Origin: Voacanga thouarsii
Taxonomy: Eukaryota; Streptophyta; Magnoliopsida; Gentianales; Apocynaceae
Reading direction: 5' to 3'
DNA: 64,000 bases
Assembly (NCBI GenBank): GCA_026120185.1
Contig: JANUWF010001188.1
Span: 2,790,001-2,854,000 of the forward strand
How positions within the stretch are numbered: position 1 is the first letter of the stretch; every line of letters starts with the position of its first letter. Below are positions 34,359 through 45,614 of the stretch, one piece after another. Made by a program: the position numbers and the translations under genes. Below the pieces are notes generated by a model. It did not search any database. It worked only from the letters and a program-made list of their open reading frames with translations, and was not told the DNA's origin.

Positions 34359-35363
34359 TTACCAAAAGAAATGTTCCTTAAGGATGCCTAATGTCTTTGT
34401 AATATCAAAATGTCCCATTAATCCCCCACTATAGGCCTCCTTAACTAGCAATTCCCTAATGGATCCCTTTGGCACACAGAGCATTACCTCTCTAAATAAG
34501 AAACTATTATGCCTATAGTACTTAGCAAATGCACATTTCTTACAAGCATGAAAAATATCCTTAAACTTCTCATCATTAATATACAAATCTTTCACAAGTT
34601 CAAAACAAAAAAGTATAGTATCCAAAGAGTTTAAAAGCTCATACCTTCGAGATAGTGTATCCGCAACTATATTCTCCTTACCCTCTTTATATTGAATGAT
34701 ATAAGAAAATGTCTCAATAAACTCCATCCACCTTACATGGCTCTTGTTCAAATTTTATTGGCTTTTAAGGTGTTTAAGGGTCTCATGATCGGAATAGATC
34801 ACAAACTCTCTCGGTAAAAGATAGTGTTGCCAATACTCTAGGGTCCAAACTAAGGCAAAGAGTTCTTTATCATAAGTAGAATAATTGAAGGTCGCCCTAG
34901 ACAATTTCTCACTAAAATATACACTAGGCTTTCGGTCTTGGGCTAAAACCATACGTATTCTTACTCTACTTGTATCATACTCTATCTCAAATGCCTTCTC
35001 AAAATTAGGTAGGATGAGAATTGGAGTTTGGCTCAATTTGTCATTGAGGGTTTGAAAGGTGTTTTGTTGGGTTTTCTCCCACATAAATTCCACATTTTTC
35101 TTTACCACTTCAGTTAGAAGGGCTACTATAGTGCTAAAATTCTTGATGAATCTTCTATAGAAACTAGTTAACCCATAGAAACTTTGAACTTGGGTAATGG
35201 TGGTTGGATTGGGCAAATCTTTGATGGCTTTTACTTTTCCCTTATCATCCTCAATCCCCTTAGCATTCATAATATGCTCAAGGAATGTAACCCTCGTTAA
35301 ATAGAAAGAGCAATTTTCCAAGTTAGCATATAATCTCTCCATTCGAAGAGCAACAAGCACCAT
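34359..35363 (-). pseudogene. E RT connection, RNase H and integrase zinc-finger region
   Basis: Two open stretches (34755-35363 and 34359-34751) share one frame and are separated only by a TAA at 34752-34754. The first has [28 protein letters not shown] (RT connection; FYGL instead of FLGL), then [30 protein letters not shown] and [13 protein letters not shown], the RNase H blocks. The second has GKENIVADTLSRR, the RNase H end, and HFDITKTLGIL from the integrase HHCC finger. Apart from the stop this stretch is well preserved. Confidence 0.85.
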
Positions 35364-36113
35364 TGAAGATGATTTAAATGATTCACATATGATTTGCTAT
35401 ACATCAATATGTCATCAAAGTACACAACAACAAACTTCCCAATGAATTCCCTTAGAACATAATGCATTAAACGCATGAAAGTTCTAGGAGTATTAGACAA
35501 CCTAAAAGACATAACAAGCCACTTATACAACCCTTATTTAGTTTTAAAGGCCGTTTTCCACTTACCCCCTTCTCTAATCCTAATTTAATGATAATTGGAT
35601 TTTAAATTAATTTTAGAAAAAAAGCATGCACGGAACAACTTATCAAGCAAGTCATTTAATCTAGGAATGGGATAGCAATACTTAACAATGATATTGTTGA
35701 TGGCGAGAAAATCCACACACATGCGCCATGTCCCATCCTTCTTGGACACCGAGAGAACCAGAATTGCATATGGGCTTAGGCTTTCTCTCATATGTCCCTT
35801 CTCAAGTAATTCCTCTACTTGCTTTTGTAATTCCTTGGCCTTCTCTGGATTGGTTCAATAGGCCGGTTAGTTAGGGATGACGACTTAGTACAAAATCTAT
35901 TTGATGCTCAATTCCTCTTATAGAGGTCAATTCTCCTGGCACCTCCTTTGAAAATACATCTTCAAACTTCTGGAAAATGGCTGCAATTGTATTAGGCAAA
36001 GACAAAGTAGAGTCATTAGTAGAAATATAGGAACCTTTGCAAATAAGAAGAATAACTGGTTCATTAGCTTCTATTGCTTCCATGACATCACTCCTTTTTA
36101 CAAAGTAGTTCAC
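35297..36113 (-). pseudogene. E reverse transcriptase
   Basis: Three open pieces: 35871-36113 (FEDVFSKEVPGELTSIRGIEHQIDF, the RT lead-in), 35585-35791 (SKKDGTWRMCVDFLAINNI and YPIPRLNDLLDKL, fingers and palm) and 35297-35530 ([30 protein letters not shown]). The polymerase motif YFDD keeps both Asp residues. Stops and frameshifts separate the pieces. Confidence 0.85.
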
Positions 36114-36247
36114 TCTTTTTTTCCTCCCCTCTCTTGTCCTTGCTCATTTTCATACGTGATGGTCAAAGATATTTGTCTTCCCATTCTCTCTCTTTTCCTC
36201 TCTTGTTCTTTTCTTTCTAACTCTTATTTTTGTTTAGAATCTTGTGC

Positions 36248-36640
36248 TCATTTTTTCTTCTCTCTTTCCCTCGTGATTCTTTGGTCTTTGTTTACCTCAT
36301 TTGGGCGCATAAGGTTAAGGGTGAATTTGGACCCCTCCTTAAGAATGGAATAAGTGTTCTTCCTCCCATCATGCTTTACATTTCTATCATATTGCCAAGG
36401 CCTCCGTAGGAATAATTGACCCGCTTGCATAGATACCATATAACATAGCACATCATCCTTGTACTTTCCCATCTCAAAAGATACCAAAACTTGTTTGTTA
36501 ACTCTCAATTCCCCACTATCATTCAACCATTGCAACTTGTAGGATTTGGGGTATTTAATCCACTTCATATTAGTACAACTCCCACTATCCACAATGACAC
36601 TACAAGAGGTCTTGTTGATTAGACACCTTGTGTAGAATAC
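36248..36640 (-). pseudogene. E aspartic protease
   Basis: The minus-strand frame has the catalytic triplet as DSGSCTN, then SYKLQWLNDSGELRVNKQV and QLFLRRPWQYDRNV, the usual gypsy protease sequence around the catalytic Asp and flap. Compared with the family a few residues seem to be missing just after SCTN. The frame runs into the linker to RT. Confidence 0.75.
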
Positions 36641-36839
36641 GTTATCTCTTTGTTGATGGTCTTATTCTACAATTGCTTGAGAATTCAATGATCTTCTTGT
36701 GACTCCAACTAAGGAATACTCTTAGCCATCAACTTCCCCTTCATCACTTTTCTTATCCTCATTTTCTTCTTGGTCTCTTTAGTACTTTTCTCCCTCTTTT
36801 TCTTCGTTGGTTGAGACTTCTTCACAAGGGTTAGTGTAT

Positions 36840-37605
36840 ATAGTCATTTTGCTTGGATACTCATGGGAAGAATTTCCATAGCCAAGACATTTAAAGAACT
36901 TGATGTCTATATTCTATTGTGTCCTTTCCATGGATTTTCCCTTATTCTTGTTCTAACTTTTCCTAGGTTTCCAATCTTCCATAGTCTTCCATCCTTCCCT
37001 TGTCTTGTTGTACTCCTTTTGGAAAGGTTTAGCAGCATCATCTTTCTTAATTAGCATCTTACTAGTAGTGTTTGGATTTGATAGTGTAGGCTTAGCAAAG
37101 GCCTTCCTCTTTAGTTGCCTCTCAATCTTAATAGCGGCATGAACCATATCTTCCAAACAATCATAAGAGTGCAACTCTATCAAATTGGCTATTTTCCTAT
37201 TTAATCCCCCCAAGAATCCATCCTTTTTTGCTTTAGGGTCCTCATTGATTTGAGTCCTCATCAACATCATTGCCATTTCCTTATGACAATGCTCCACACT
37301 CTTATTCCCCTGCTTGAGTGATTGAAGCTTTTGGTAGAGATCATTGTAGTAGTGGTGTGGAACAAACCTAGCCCTTATCATGTCTTTCAACAAATTCCAA
37401 TTTGCCATGGTTTCTACTCCGATTTGCCTTCTTTGAGCACTAACTTGTTCCCACCCAACAAATGCATACTCGAAAAAGCCCAAAATAGCTAGCCTCACTT
37501 TTGATCTTTCATTATAAGTATGACACTTAATGAATATTTCTATTGTTCCCCCACTCAAAACAAGTTTCGGGATTACTCTTTACATAGAATATAAGCACCT
37601 TCATC
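36840..37605 (-). pseudogene. E gag, N-terminally cut by element C
   Basis: The open frame 36953-37558 (201 codons) covers the retrotransposon gag domain: LAILGFFEYAFVGWEQ, RARFVPHHYYNDLYQKL and QGNKSVEHCHKEM. A zinc-knuckle remnant at about 36870-36910 has lost Cys ligands (FFKCLGYGNSSHEY). The N-terminal part is missing because C inserted at 37606; the Met at 37558 is internal to the original protein. Confidence 0.8.
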
Positions 37606-39309
37606 TGTAGCAATTCCCCATGCAAATTGTGCAGTGGAAAGAAAATGAGAATTACATAACGGGGGTCACATTTATACATTAATGGAATCAAATCAGATGA
37701 GAATAATTACCTCACGATGTGCCTCTGTGAAATAAAAATTTCTTGTGTTCTGAAGGCGCGATCCAGCCCAAACAATTTTTATTCCTTCAAAACACTCCAA
37801 TCCAAGTGTAGGATTGTCTCCAATATAGTCCACTCGAGAATGGTGCTCAAGAATCATCAAAGTTTTGTGCTAGCAAAACTAAACTGGCGACTAGGTTCTG
37901 CGTGATTGTTAGAAAACGAAGAAGAAAACGTAGCTCTCAGTTTTTTCTTAAAAAAACTCTCTATGTGTAATTAAATCATAATCTCGTGGAGTTTGTATAT
38001 CGATATATATTGTCCGTATGTATTTGGTAAGTAGAATCCAACACATATATGGATTCTTAATGACCAATAATTATTATGATTATAGTTAATTACAATATAG
38101 CCCACAAATTATAACTAATTATAATTTAACCACAATAAATTCTTTTTTTTCACAATCAATCTTGTAATGTTTTAGAATAACATCTTGAGTACTCAATTTT
38201 TTATTGTATGTGCCCTATTATGTTTTTCGATCTATTGGTAACAAAATATGAATTAATCTGAACATCTTTATGATTAATATTCCTTAATAATTTTAGAATT
38301 AACTTATTAATTGTAATAAGGATTGATTTATTAATACTTTAATTAATAAATCCATATTCAACATATCATGAGCGGTATATCTAGCAACATATCATGACCA
38401 CCCAAAAGTCTAGAAAGCAAAGTGGCTTGACATAAACTTTTCAATATCAAACAACATTGCAATAAACTCCTTTTACCATACAATATCTTATTCGATTTGG
38501 AGTACAAAATTAGTACCAACTCCTTTCCAACATAATAAATTAATTCTGACCCGAATACTTTAGAATTTGTTCGCGGAATCCATTACTCATCATATGTATC
38601 AATTGGAACAATTTCTAATATACAATCACCTTAACCAAGGACTTCTCGAGTAGTGATTCCTACAAGTGGCCGTGAGATATTCACCTCTACTATTAGGAGT
38701 GGTGAGTCCTTTATTGATCCTCTCAACTATTTCGGTTTGCTTAATATTGTACCCAATATCCATCCTATATGTAGTCTTGTTAAGACTTTAGATATTGGAA
38801 TCAAAGTACAATGCTCAATATACAAAGTACTTTGGAGATCTCAAATCCAAGGATAATTGCATATTTGCTATAACGAGATTCTGTCACTGGCATTAAATAA
38901 TTATTCATGTGATTATTTTATAGTTAGGTCATCCAATGTACTTATTTAGGTAATAAGCATCCACGTATTAACTTTGAATATCATAACACTCATAGATGTG
39001 AGAACCACCACCTGATTAATTCAGGGAGTATAACACGTGCTAGTTTTAACACATTAATGATGTCATATCTCATTAATACTATGACTAGGAATAATTTAAG
39101 TACAAACAGTATCCAGTGTAGTAAGAACATCACATCACGATCTCTATCATGATTTCTTTAATACAGTGTTACACTTGGGACTTTATCTAACAGTTATTTT
39201 ACACGGAAGTATAAATAAAACAAATTGAAAGATAAATAATGCCTTATTTTATTTGATAATACACAATATACAAAACATATATGATTACCTCTAAGGCATA
39301 ACACTAACA
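37606..39309 (-). repeat. C 3' LTR
   Basis: 1,704 bp. The minus strand starts TGTTAGTGTTATGCC at 39309. Aligned with 56282-57699 plus 63727-64000, with considerable divergence. Confidence 0.9.
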
Positions 39310-39324
39310 AACTCCTACTTACAC
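39310..39324 (-). other. C polypurine tract
   Basis: GTGTAAGTAGGAGTT on the minus strand, immediately upstream of the LTR start. It resembles A's GCAAGTAGGAGAT. Confidence 0.8.
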
Positions 39325-40352
39325 TAGATCCAATCATTCATGTATCTAATACCAAATGACTCAACATGTCTATCATGTTTCTTTTGGGATAGTACTTTTG
39401 TAAGTAGGTCAACTATGTTCTTATCCATGGAAACTCTCTCTATCTTAACATATTTACTATTAATGATTTCATAAATCAAGTGATAGCACTCAAATTAAAC
39501 ACGTAGCCAGATTGTGACTCGTAGTCATTATTATCATATTGGAAACCGACATCAATATACCTTTTACTTACTGAAGAATAGAGATAATATCTCATATTAG
39601 CAATATGTTATTTACATAAAATGATAGGAGAACAATTGCATTCCCACTAATCTTCTTATATACTCGAGGTTCATTCACATTTTGAATGAAACTAAATTCT
39701 TTGATTGTTTCGTCAAAACAAATGTTTCAACTTCTAGAAGCATGTTTAAGTCAATAAATTGACCTTGCAGCTTGCACACTTTTGTGCCATCATTGGACGT
39801 GAAACCCTTAAGTTGTGTCATATACACTTCCTCAGTCAGGTTTCTATTTAGGAAAGTTATTTTCACATCCATTTGCCAGATCTCATAATCATAATAAATT
39901 GCAATGGCTATGAGTATTCTGATGAATTTCAACATAGCAACTGATGAAAAGGTTTCGTCATAGTCAATGTCATGTTGTTGACGATAACCCTTAACCACCA
40001 ATTATACTTTATAGGTAACTAGGTGACCATCCATGTCGATTTTCTTCTTGAAAACCAATTTGTACCCAATAGGTTTAATTTTTTGGGTGGATCAACCAGA
40101 ATCTATACTTAGTTGTCATACATGGAATCCTTCTCTGATTTCATGGCTTCAAGCCATTTGTCATATTCTAAACTATTTAGAACTTTATTGCAAGTAGTAG
40201 ACTCATCATCATCTATAAGCAAAACGTCATTGTGGTTACTAATAAGAAATTCATATCTCCCAAGTGCCATGCGTATCGTACTTGACTTACGAGGCTCTTG
40301 TGCAGTCAAAGGTTCATCTATTCTTTTAATAGACGTGGGATCAGACGATTGA
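39325..40352 (-). pseudogene. C RT and RNase H remnant
   Basis: The RT part 39675-40001 reads VVKGYRQQHDIDYDETFSSVA and YDYEIWQMDVKITFLN, typical of copia RT. It then shifts frame and shows RSIY-LKHASRS-NICFDE with two TGA stops. The polymerase motif is YVNN in place of YVDD (codons at 39607-39612). RT then jumps to a short RNase H remnant (QSGYVFNLSA) and to the pol end (MDKNIVDLLTKVLSQKKH), so most of the RT C-terminus and RNase H is deleted. The segment 40109-40309 is the integrase-RT linker with EYDKWLEAMKSEKDSMY. Confidence 0.85.
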
Positions 40353-40379
40353 TTCTTGTTTGTTTGTTCGTCTTAAACT

Positions 40380-41296
40380 TTACTAAGTTCAATTTTACTT
40401 CCATTGTCCCCTTTGAGAATGTGCTCCTTCTCTAAGAAGATGGCATATTTCGAAATAAACACTTTATTTTTGGAAGAGCGATAGAAGTACTATCCAAAAG
40501 ATTCTTTCGAATATCCCACAAATAAATACTTGTTAGACTTATTGTCAAGTTTGTCTACCAATTTTGATGGAACTCTATTTAGAATATAAGCTGAAGTCTC
40601 TAGTGCGTACCTCCAAAGCGATTTTGGTAAGTTTATAGAAGCCATCACGGTTCACACCATGTCTAGAAGGGTTCGATTCCTTCTCTCAGATATACTATTA
40701 TATTGAGGTGTATATGGTGGAGTCCATTAAGATAATACTCTATTATCTTTAAGATAATTTTGAAACTCTTGACTTAAGTATTCACCTCCTCAATCAAATC
40801 TTAGAGTCTTAATACTTTTTCTAATTTGTTTCTCTACTTCATTCTTAAAGTCTTTGAACTTTTCAATAGCTTCAGATTTGTATTTCATTAAATACAAATG
40901 CCCATATCATGAATAATCATCGATAAAGGTTATGAAATAATGATAACCTCTTCTTGATTGTATAAATATTGGGCCACATACATTAAAATGTATAAGTGCT
41001 AATAACTCTTTAACCCTTTCTCCTTTTTTAGAAAAAAAAAGTTTTAGCCATTTTACCAGTAAACAAGACTCGCATGTGCTATATGACTCATAAACAAATG
41101 ACCTTAAGTCACTTAGCTTGTGTAACTTAGAAACGCGGTTTTCATTTATATGGCTTAAACAACAATGCCATAAATAAGATGAGGTTGAATTATCTATCCT
41201 TAGTTTCGTATTGTTTATATTGAGGATTTGGTTATCCATGTCTAGAACGTATAAACCATTAAACAAAGTTGTAGAACCATAATGAATATTATTCAA
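40380..41296 (-). pseudogene. C integrase remnant
   Basis: The open frame 40907-41296 has YLWHCCLSHINENRVSKLHK and CESCLLVK (zinc finger), then IHFNVCGPIFIQSRRGYHYF, where the first catalytic Asp of the family's HTDVCGP is Asn (codon at 40982-40984). Farther on, near 40780-40800, a D-GGEYL second motif is visible with a stop. Weaker homology continues to about 40380. Confidence 0.8.
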
Positions 41297-41622
41297 TTAA
41301 AAAAATAACATTTATTCTTAAAAATTAAATGAAATCTATACAAGTGTAAACATGCAATTGAGATAATGTTTTTCAATAAAATTGATACAAAATAACCGTT
41401 TCGAAGTTCTAAAACTAATCCTGAAGGCAGGTGTAGCTCGTAAATCCCTACAGTAAGTGCAACAACCTTTGTTGCATTTGTAGTACGTAGGTCCACGTTG
41501 CCTTTCTCAAGCCTTCTACTATCCTTTAGTCCCTGTAAGTGATTGTAAAAATAAGATCCATATCCGGTGTCTAATACACATATCTCATTTCTAAATGAAG
41601 TATTAACCTCATTCATAAACAT
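41293..41622 (-). pseudogene. C protease and pre-integrase region
   Basis: Contains VLDTGYGSYFYN, the copia protease catalytic loop, with Asp-Thr-Gly intact but neighbouring Cys/His positions changed to Tyr. SGLVLELRNGYFVSILLKNIISIACL follows, the block that leads to the GAG-pre-integrase domain. The frame ends at 41293 and pol continues with an overlap. Confidence 0.75.
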
Positions 41623-41708
41623 ACGAGAAGCAGATGTAGAAGGCCCGCAAGCTTCTCCTTCTGCTTCTTTTCTTTAACGGTCTCCAATTAGGCTTTGTAG
41701 TTGTGCCT

Positions 41709-42460
41709 CTAATGACCTATCTTTCCATAATGATGGCATAGGCCTTTAGTGGTTGCTTTCTTCTTCTTCACATCACCTTTGGGCTTTATAGAAGCCGTGT
41801 TCTTCTTCTTAAGAACTTTTTTCCTAGAAGAGGAAGATTTTACCAACATAACTACATTGAATTCCTTCTTCATGGAGGACTCTGCAGTTTTGAATAGATT
41901 AATCAACTCAGGTATGGTGGACTTAATTTTATTCATCTAGTAGTTAATTACAAATTATGAAAAATTACTTAGTAAAGATTGCAAAATCAAGTCGATACTT
42001 AATTCATTGTCCATCACAAAACTAAGAGATCCAATCTTCTCAATTAAGCCCAACATATTCAGCCAATGAGTGCCCACAGAAGTACCATCAGCCATCTTCG
42101 AACGAAACAATTGTTTTGATATCTCATATCTTTCCATTATAGCTTGGGCATTAAACAGCTCTCGAAGATGTAATATAATCGAGTAAGTATCTATATGTTA
42201 GTGTTATTTTTGAAGTTCAGGGGTCATTGACGCCAACATCACACAGGATGTTCTCACGGTGCTCCTTATACTTCTTGTGGATAGTATGCTTATCAGTATG
42301 AACATCTTGAGCTGGTGGTGGCAGAATAGGAGCTTCTAACACGTAGAACAACTTTTTTGACTTGAGAACAATTCTCAAGTTTCTATACCAGTCGAGAAAG
42401 TTTGTTTCACTTAGTTTGTTAGTTTCCAAAATGTTGTGCAGGTTTAGGTTGGTCGACATA
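41709..42460 (-). pseudogene. C gag
   Basis: Starts MSTNLNLHNILETNKLSETNFLDWYRNLRIVLK at 42459, closely matching B gag at 21139. Pieces 42217-42459, 41955-42137 and 41709-41936 cover it with frameshifts. The zinc knuckle reads CHHYGKIGH-RHNY, having lost two Cys ligands and gained a stop; B keeps CHHCGKIGHWRRNC in the same place. Confidence 0.85.
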
Positions 42461-42579
42461 ATGCAGATGTCCTAGATACAAAGATAGAGAAAATTAGTTA
42501 ACTGTATATGCAGATGTAATGCAAATAATTAGGTCTTTAATTAAGTGCATTGTCATTCTATTATTTTACTCAAACCAAT

Positions 42580-44098
42580 TGTTAGGAATCGTGGGCTCCT
42601 AAATGCGGAAAACATCCACGAATCCCTTCCAAGGACTCAAGCTAAACGATTAAGATAATCTAGAGATTACAGAATTACCTCTGTTCGTCGTAATCAAGAT
42701 ATTTGGATTCTGATTTTTCTGTTGTACGTGCAACTCGAACGATCACCAAACGCTGTAATGTGCGAACACCCTCTATCAGATACACACGGCGAATTAACTC
42801 GTTAACCCGGGAGTGCTAGCGCCTAGGGTTTGAGAGGCAAAAAATTTTCTAGTGAATAGAGGCATGAATATTAATAGAGAGGACCCTTGAGAAGATGGCT
42901 AAGGTTTTCTTTTAAAATCACCTGAACCTCTTGGAGTAAAACTTTGTTAATATCTTATCATATTTTATTTTAAATTCAAATTAAATTAAAACTGATATGA
43001 TAAGATTCATTATTATCTCGTTAATTTAACTAATTAATTTATCGAGTCAGATTCTTACAATCTGGATATCATCCAGATACATTGAATATGGACATATTTC
43101 CATATTCATTATATCTAGTCAATTTTATATGTTTGATTAACTTAAACATATTTTCAGATTTGCCAAACCTGGTTAACAAAAAAATAATCTAACGAGTTTG
43201 CTTATTGTGCGACCCTATAGATTCATTTAACACTAGTAGTGTGCCCAAATCATATTTAATTGGCCCGCAAGTTATAAGCGGTTTCTAGCAAAACATTAAA
43301 ACTATCCAGGTTAAATAAAGATCAGTGATCTTTTTGAACCAAACCATAACATTATATTTAGTCATTTTGTCACATGATATCTAGATTAAGCAAAAGCACA
43401 GAGCATGTCATCCTTATTTAGCTTAAGCAATTATTTCTTGATATCATAGTAGACTGTTCAAACAAATGATATCAATATCTCAAATTGATATATTTGAGCA
43501 CGACCATACATTTTAATAGTCTAACTTATCAAGGGGCCCATGGATATCTCTCCTATAATTGAGAGAGACAAATTCCTTTACTATCAATCATATTCCTCTC
43601 ACTGGTTTATTCTATATTCAACAGTGGCGTAATTTATTATCTGGTTAAAGAAAACTTTAGACAACGTCAAAATATAGAATTTATCAAGTAGGAAACTATG
43701 ATGAATTTAGATCGAAGGACTTTTAATATCATTATGGCTAGAAAGTACTTATGACATGTTCCATGAAGTACTCTCACAGAAGGTTATGTCCAATACAATG
43801 TTCTCTAATATTTGTTTATGTTTTAACTCGATATCACATATATCTATGGCCACTAAAACATAGCCATCAAGTCACAAACATACTAATCTTAATTTATTAT
43901 TATTCCACTAATAATAATTGATCAGAGATAGTTTTTAAGAATAGTCATTGTATTGATTGTAGGTTTTACTATCAAGTCACGTACTTCATGACCACAAAAC
44001 TAAATGCACTATTCATGAAAAGAAGTGCCTCGTATTATTACATAATACATAACGATAATAGTATAGATACAAATTGACTCAATGGCATATCCTTAACA
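42580..44098 (-). mobile_element. H: solo LTR of a third copia family in the C leader
   Basis: 1,519 bp. The minus strand starts TGTTAAGGATATGCC and ends TTCCTAACA. It interrupts C leader sequence: the plus-strand context CAAACCAAT...AGCCCC is continuous in B near 20990-21045, allowing for decay. The flanking 5-mers are CCAAT (42575-42579) and TTAAT (44099-44103), a duplication with two C-to-T changes. No primer site or coding region is present. Confidence 0.8.
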
Positions 44099-44103
44099 TT
44101 AAT

Positions 44104-45614
44104 AGCCCCCATAATGGATCCGAAAAAGCCCGTTCGAAGCTTTCCTAGTGGATTGATATCCAAATTTCTCAAAAATGACCTTAAGTTTGCCTAACAAGCC
44201 ACCCTTAAGTTCATTGGTAGGTATCCAATACTAATTACATCGTATGTAATTATCATATCATTGAGTGATTAACATATTTTAATCTTAAAGGCTTTTAAGC
44301 TGACCCAATCTTACCTCTAATTTTCTTTATGCTTGAGTTAGCCCAATCAGGATAAAGAAATTAGTTAAACCCAACCAAAATAAAGAAATTAGTTAAACCC
44401 AACTCATTAATTAGGAATTTAAAATTTCATAGCTTGAACATGCCCAATGTCAAGTAGGCTTGGGCTAGCCCAACAACCTGGTCTCAAAAAAGGACTCTCG
44501 TTCTTACTATATTAATGGAAGGCATTAGATTTAATTTTAATTGAGGGATTTGTGATATTTGTTTCTTACATATAGCATGCATAATATAATCATATCTATA
44601 CATTGCAAAAACAAAATTACATGGTATAGTTATAGACTTTTCCTAAATTAATTTCCTCTAGCCATGAAAGAAATTAATATGGTCAACCCTATGTGTTCAT
44701 GCATGATATAAGTAGAAGGTCTTATCCTCTCGCTTCGTTTTGGTCGCCATCTTCATTGTCTTGTAAATAAATTTTGTAACACTATCTAACCTTTGCAATC
44801 TAGTTGCATAAATTTCCTAAGTAATGAAATCTTGAGTTACATTCGAGGAGGGTTTAGATGAGAAGAGAAATTACACAAGAATAATAGAGAAGATAGGACA
44901 CGCAAGCCCTATTTCATTAAAACCAAAACTGTAAATAATGCATGAACAAATATATTTGGTTTTAGTCCATAACCATCTGCCATGCTAATATCTTGCTCAA
45001 AACACATTAAGCAAAATAAAACATAACATACAATTCAAAAATCACTATTTTGGAAATAAAATATAAATGAGAATTTTAGAATATATTAATATATATATAT
45101 ATATATATTAATTTCTAAAATCAAATTTTGGAAATTAACAAAAGTTTCCAAAATCAAAATTTTAGAAATCTCCAAATAGATTTATATAAAATATAAACTT
45201 CCAAAATCATTATTTTGGAAAAATAACACCCTTATCTGGAAAAAAAAAAATGGCGGCCCCTTCCAAATCAATATTTTAGAAAATATATTAATTCCTAAAA
45301 TTTATTCCAAAATACTATTTTGGAAAAATAGAATAAAGTCTATAATTAATATTTTAGAAAATATATTAATTGCTAAAATCATATTTTAGAAATTAAAATA
45401 ATATATAATCTAAAATCAATATTTTAGAAAATATATTAATTTCTAAAAACATATTTTAGGAATTAAAATAATATATTATCTAAAATCATTATTTTTAGAA
45501 AATATATTATTTTCCAAAACAAGGTTTTTGGAAAAATATGTGTTAGTCCCAAAGTATAAACCTCGGGAAAAAATGGGCACAAGATGAAAAGAACAAAAAC
45601 ATCCGTAGGCCACT
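44104..45614 (-). other. C leader, inner part
   Basis: Matches the B leader near the gag end (AAGCTTTCCTAGTGGA and repeated GCCCAA words). No coding potential. Ends with an AT-rich hairpin array (45270-45540) at the A insertion. Confidence 0.75.
45270..45540. repeat. AT-rich tandem array of hairpin units, ~70 bp
   Basis: Units start at about 45270, 45349, 45419 and 45489, with AATATTTTAGAAAATATATT followed by a TTTCTAAAA-type complement. The two middle units are almost identical (about 70 bp). Each unit can fold on itself because TTTTAGAAA is followed by TTTCTAAAA. Confidence 0.8.

Larger units (their letters stand above)
32430..37605 (-). mobile_element. E: Ty3/gypsy element, 3' part, cut by C
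   Basis: Minus-strand gag, protease, RT, RNase H and integrase in gypsy order, followed by a probable 3' LTR. The 5' end was separated by insertion of C at 37606 and should continue beyond this window. The gag, protease (LRRPWQYDR) and integrase C-terminus (PRGDGPFQV, then MTRSRTKRF) have the style of chromovirus-type plant gypsy elements; no chromodomain could be confirmed. Every domain carries stops or frameshifts. Confidence 0.8.

Noticed and set aside
45270..45540. CRISPR-like array
   Set aside because: Repeats are direct AT-rich tandem copies without unique spacers, in plant retrotransposon DNA.
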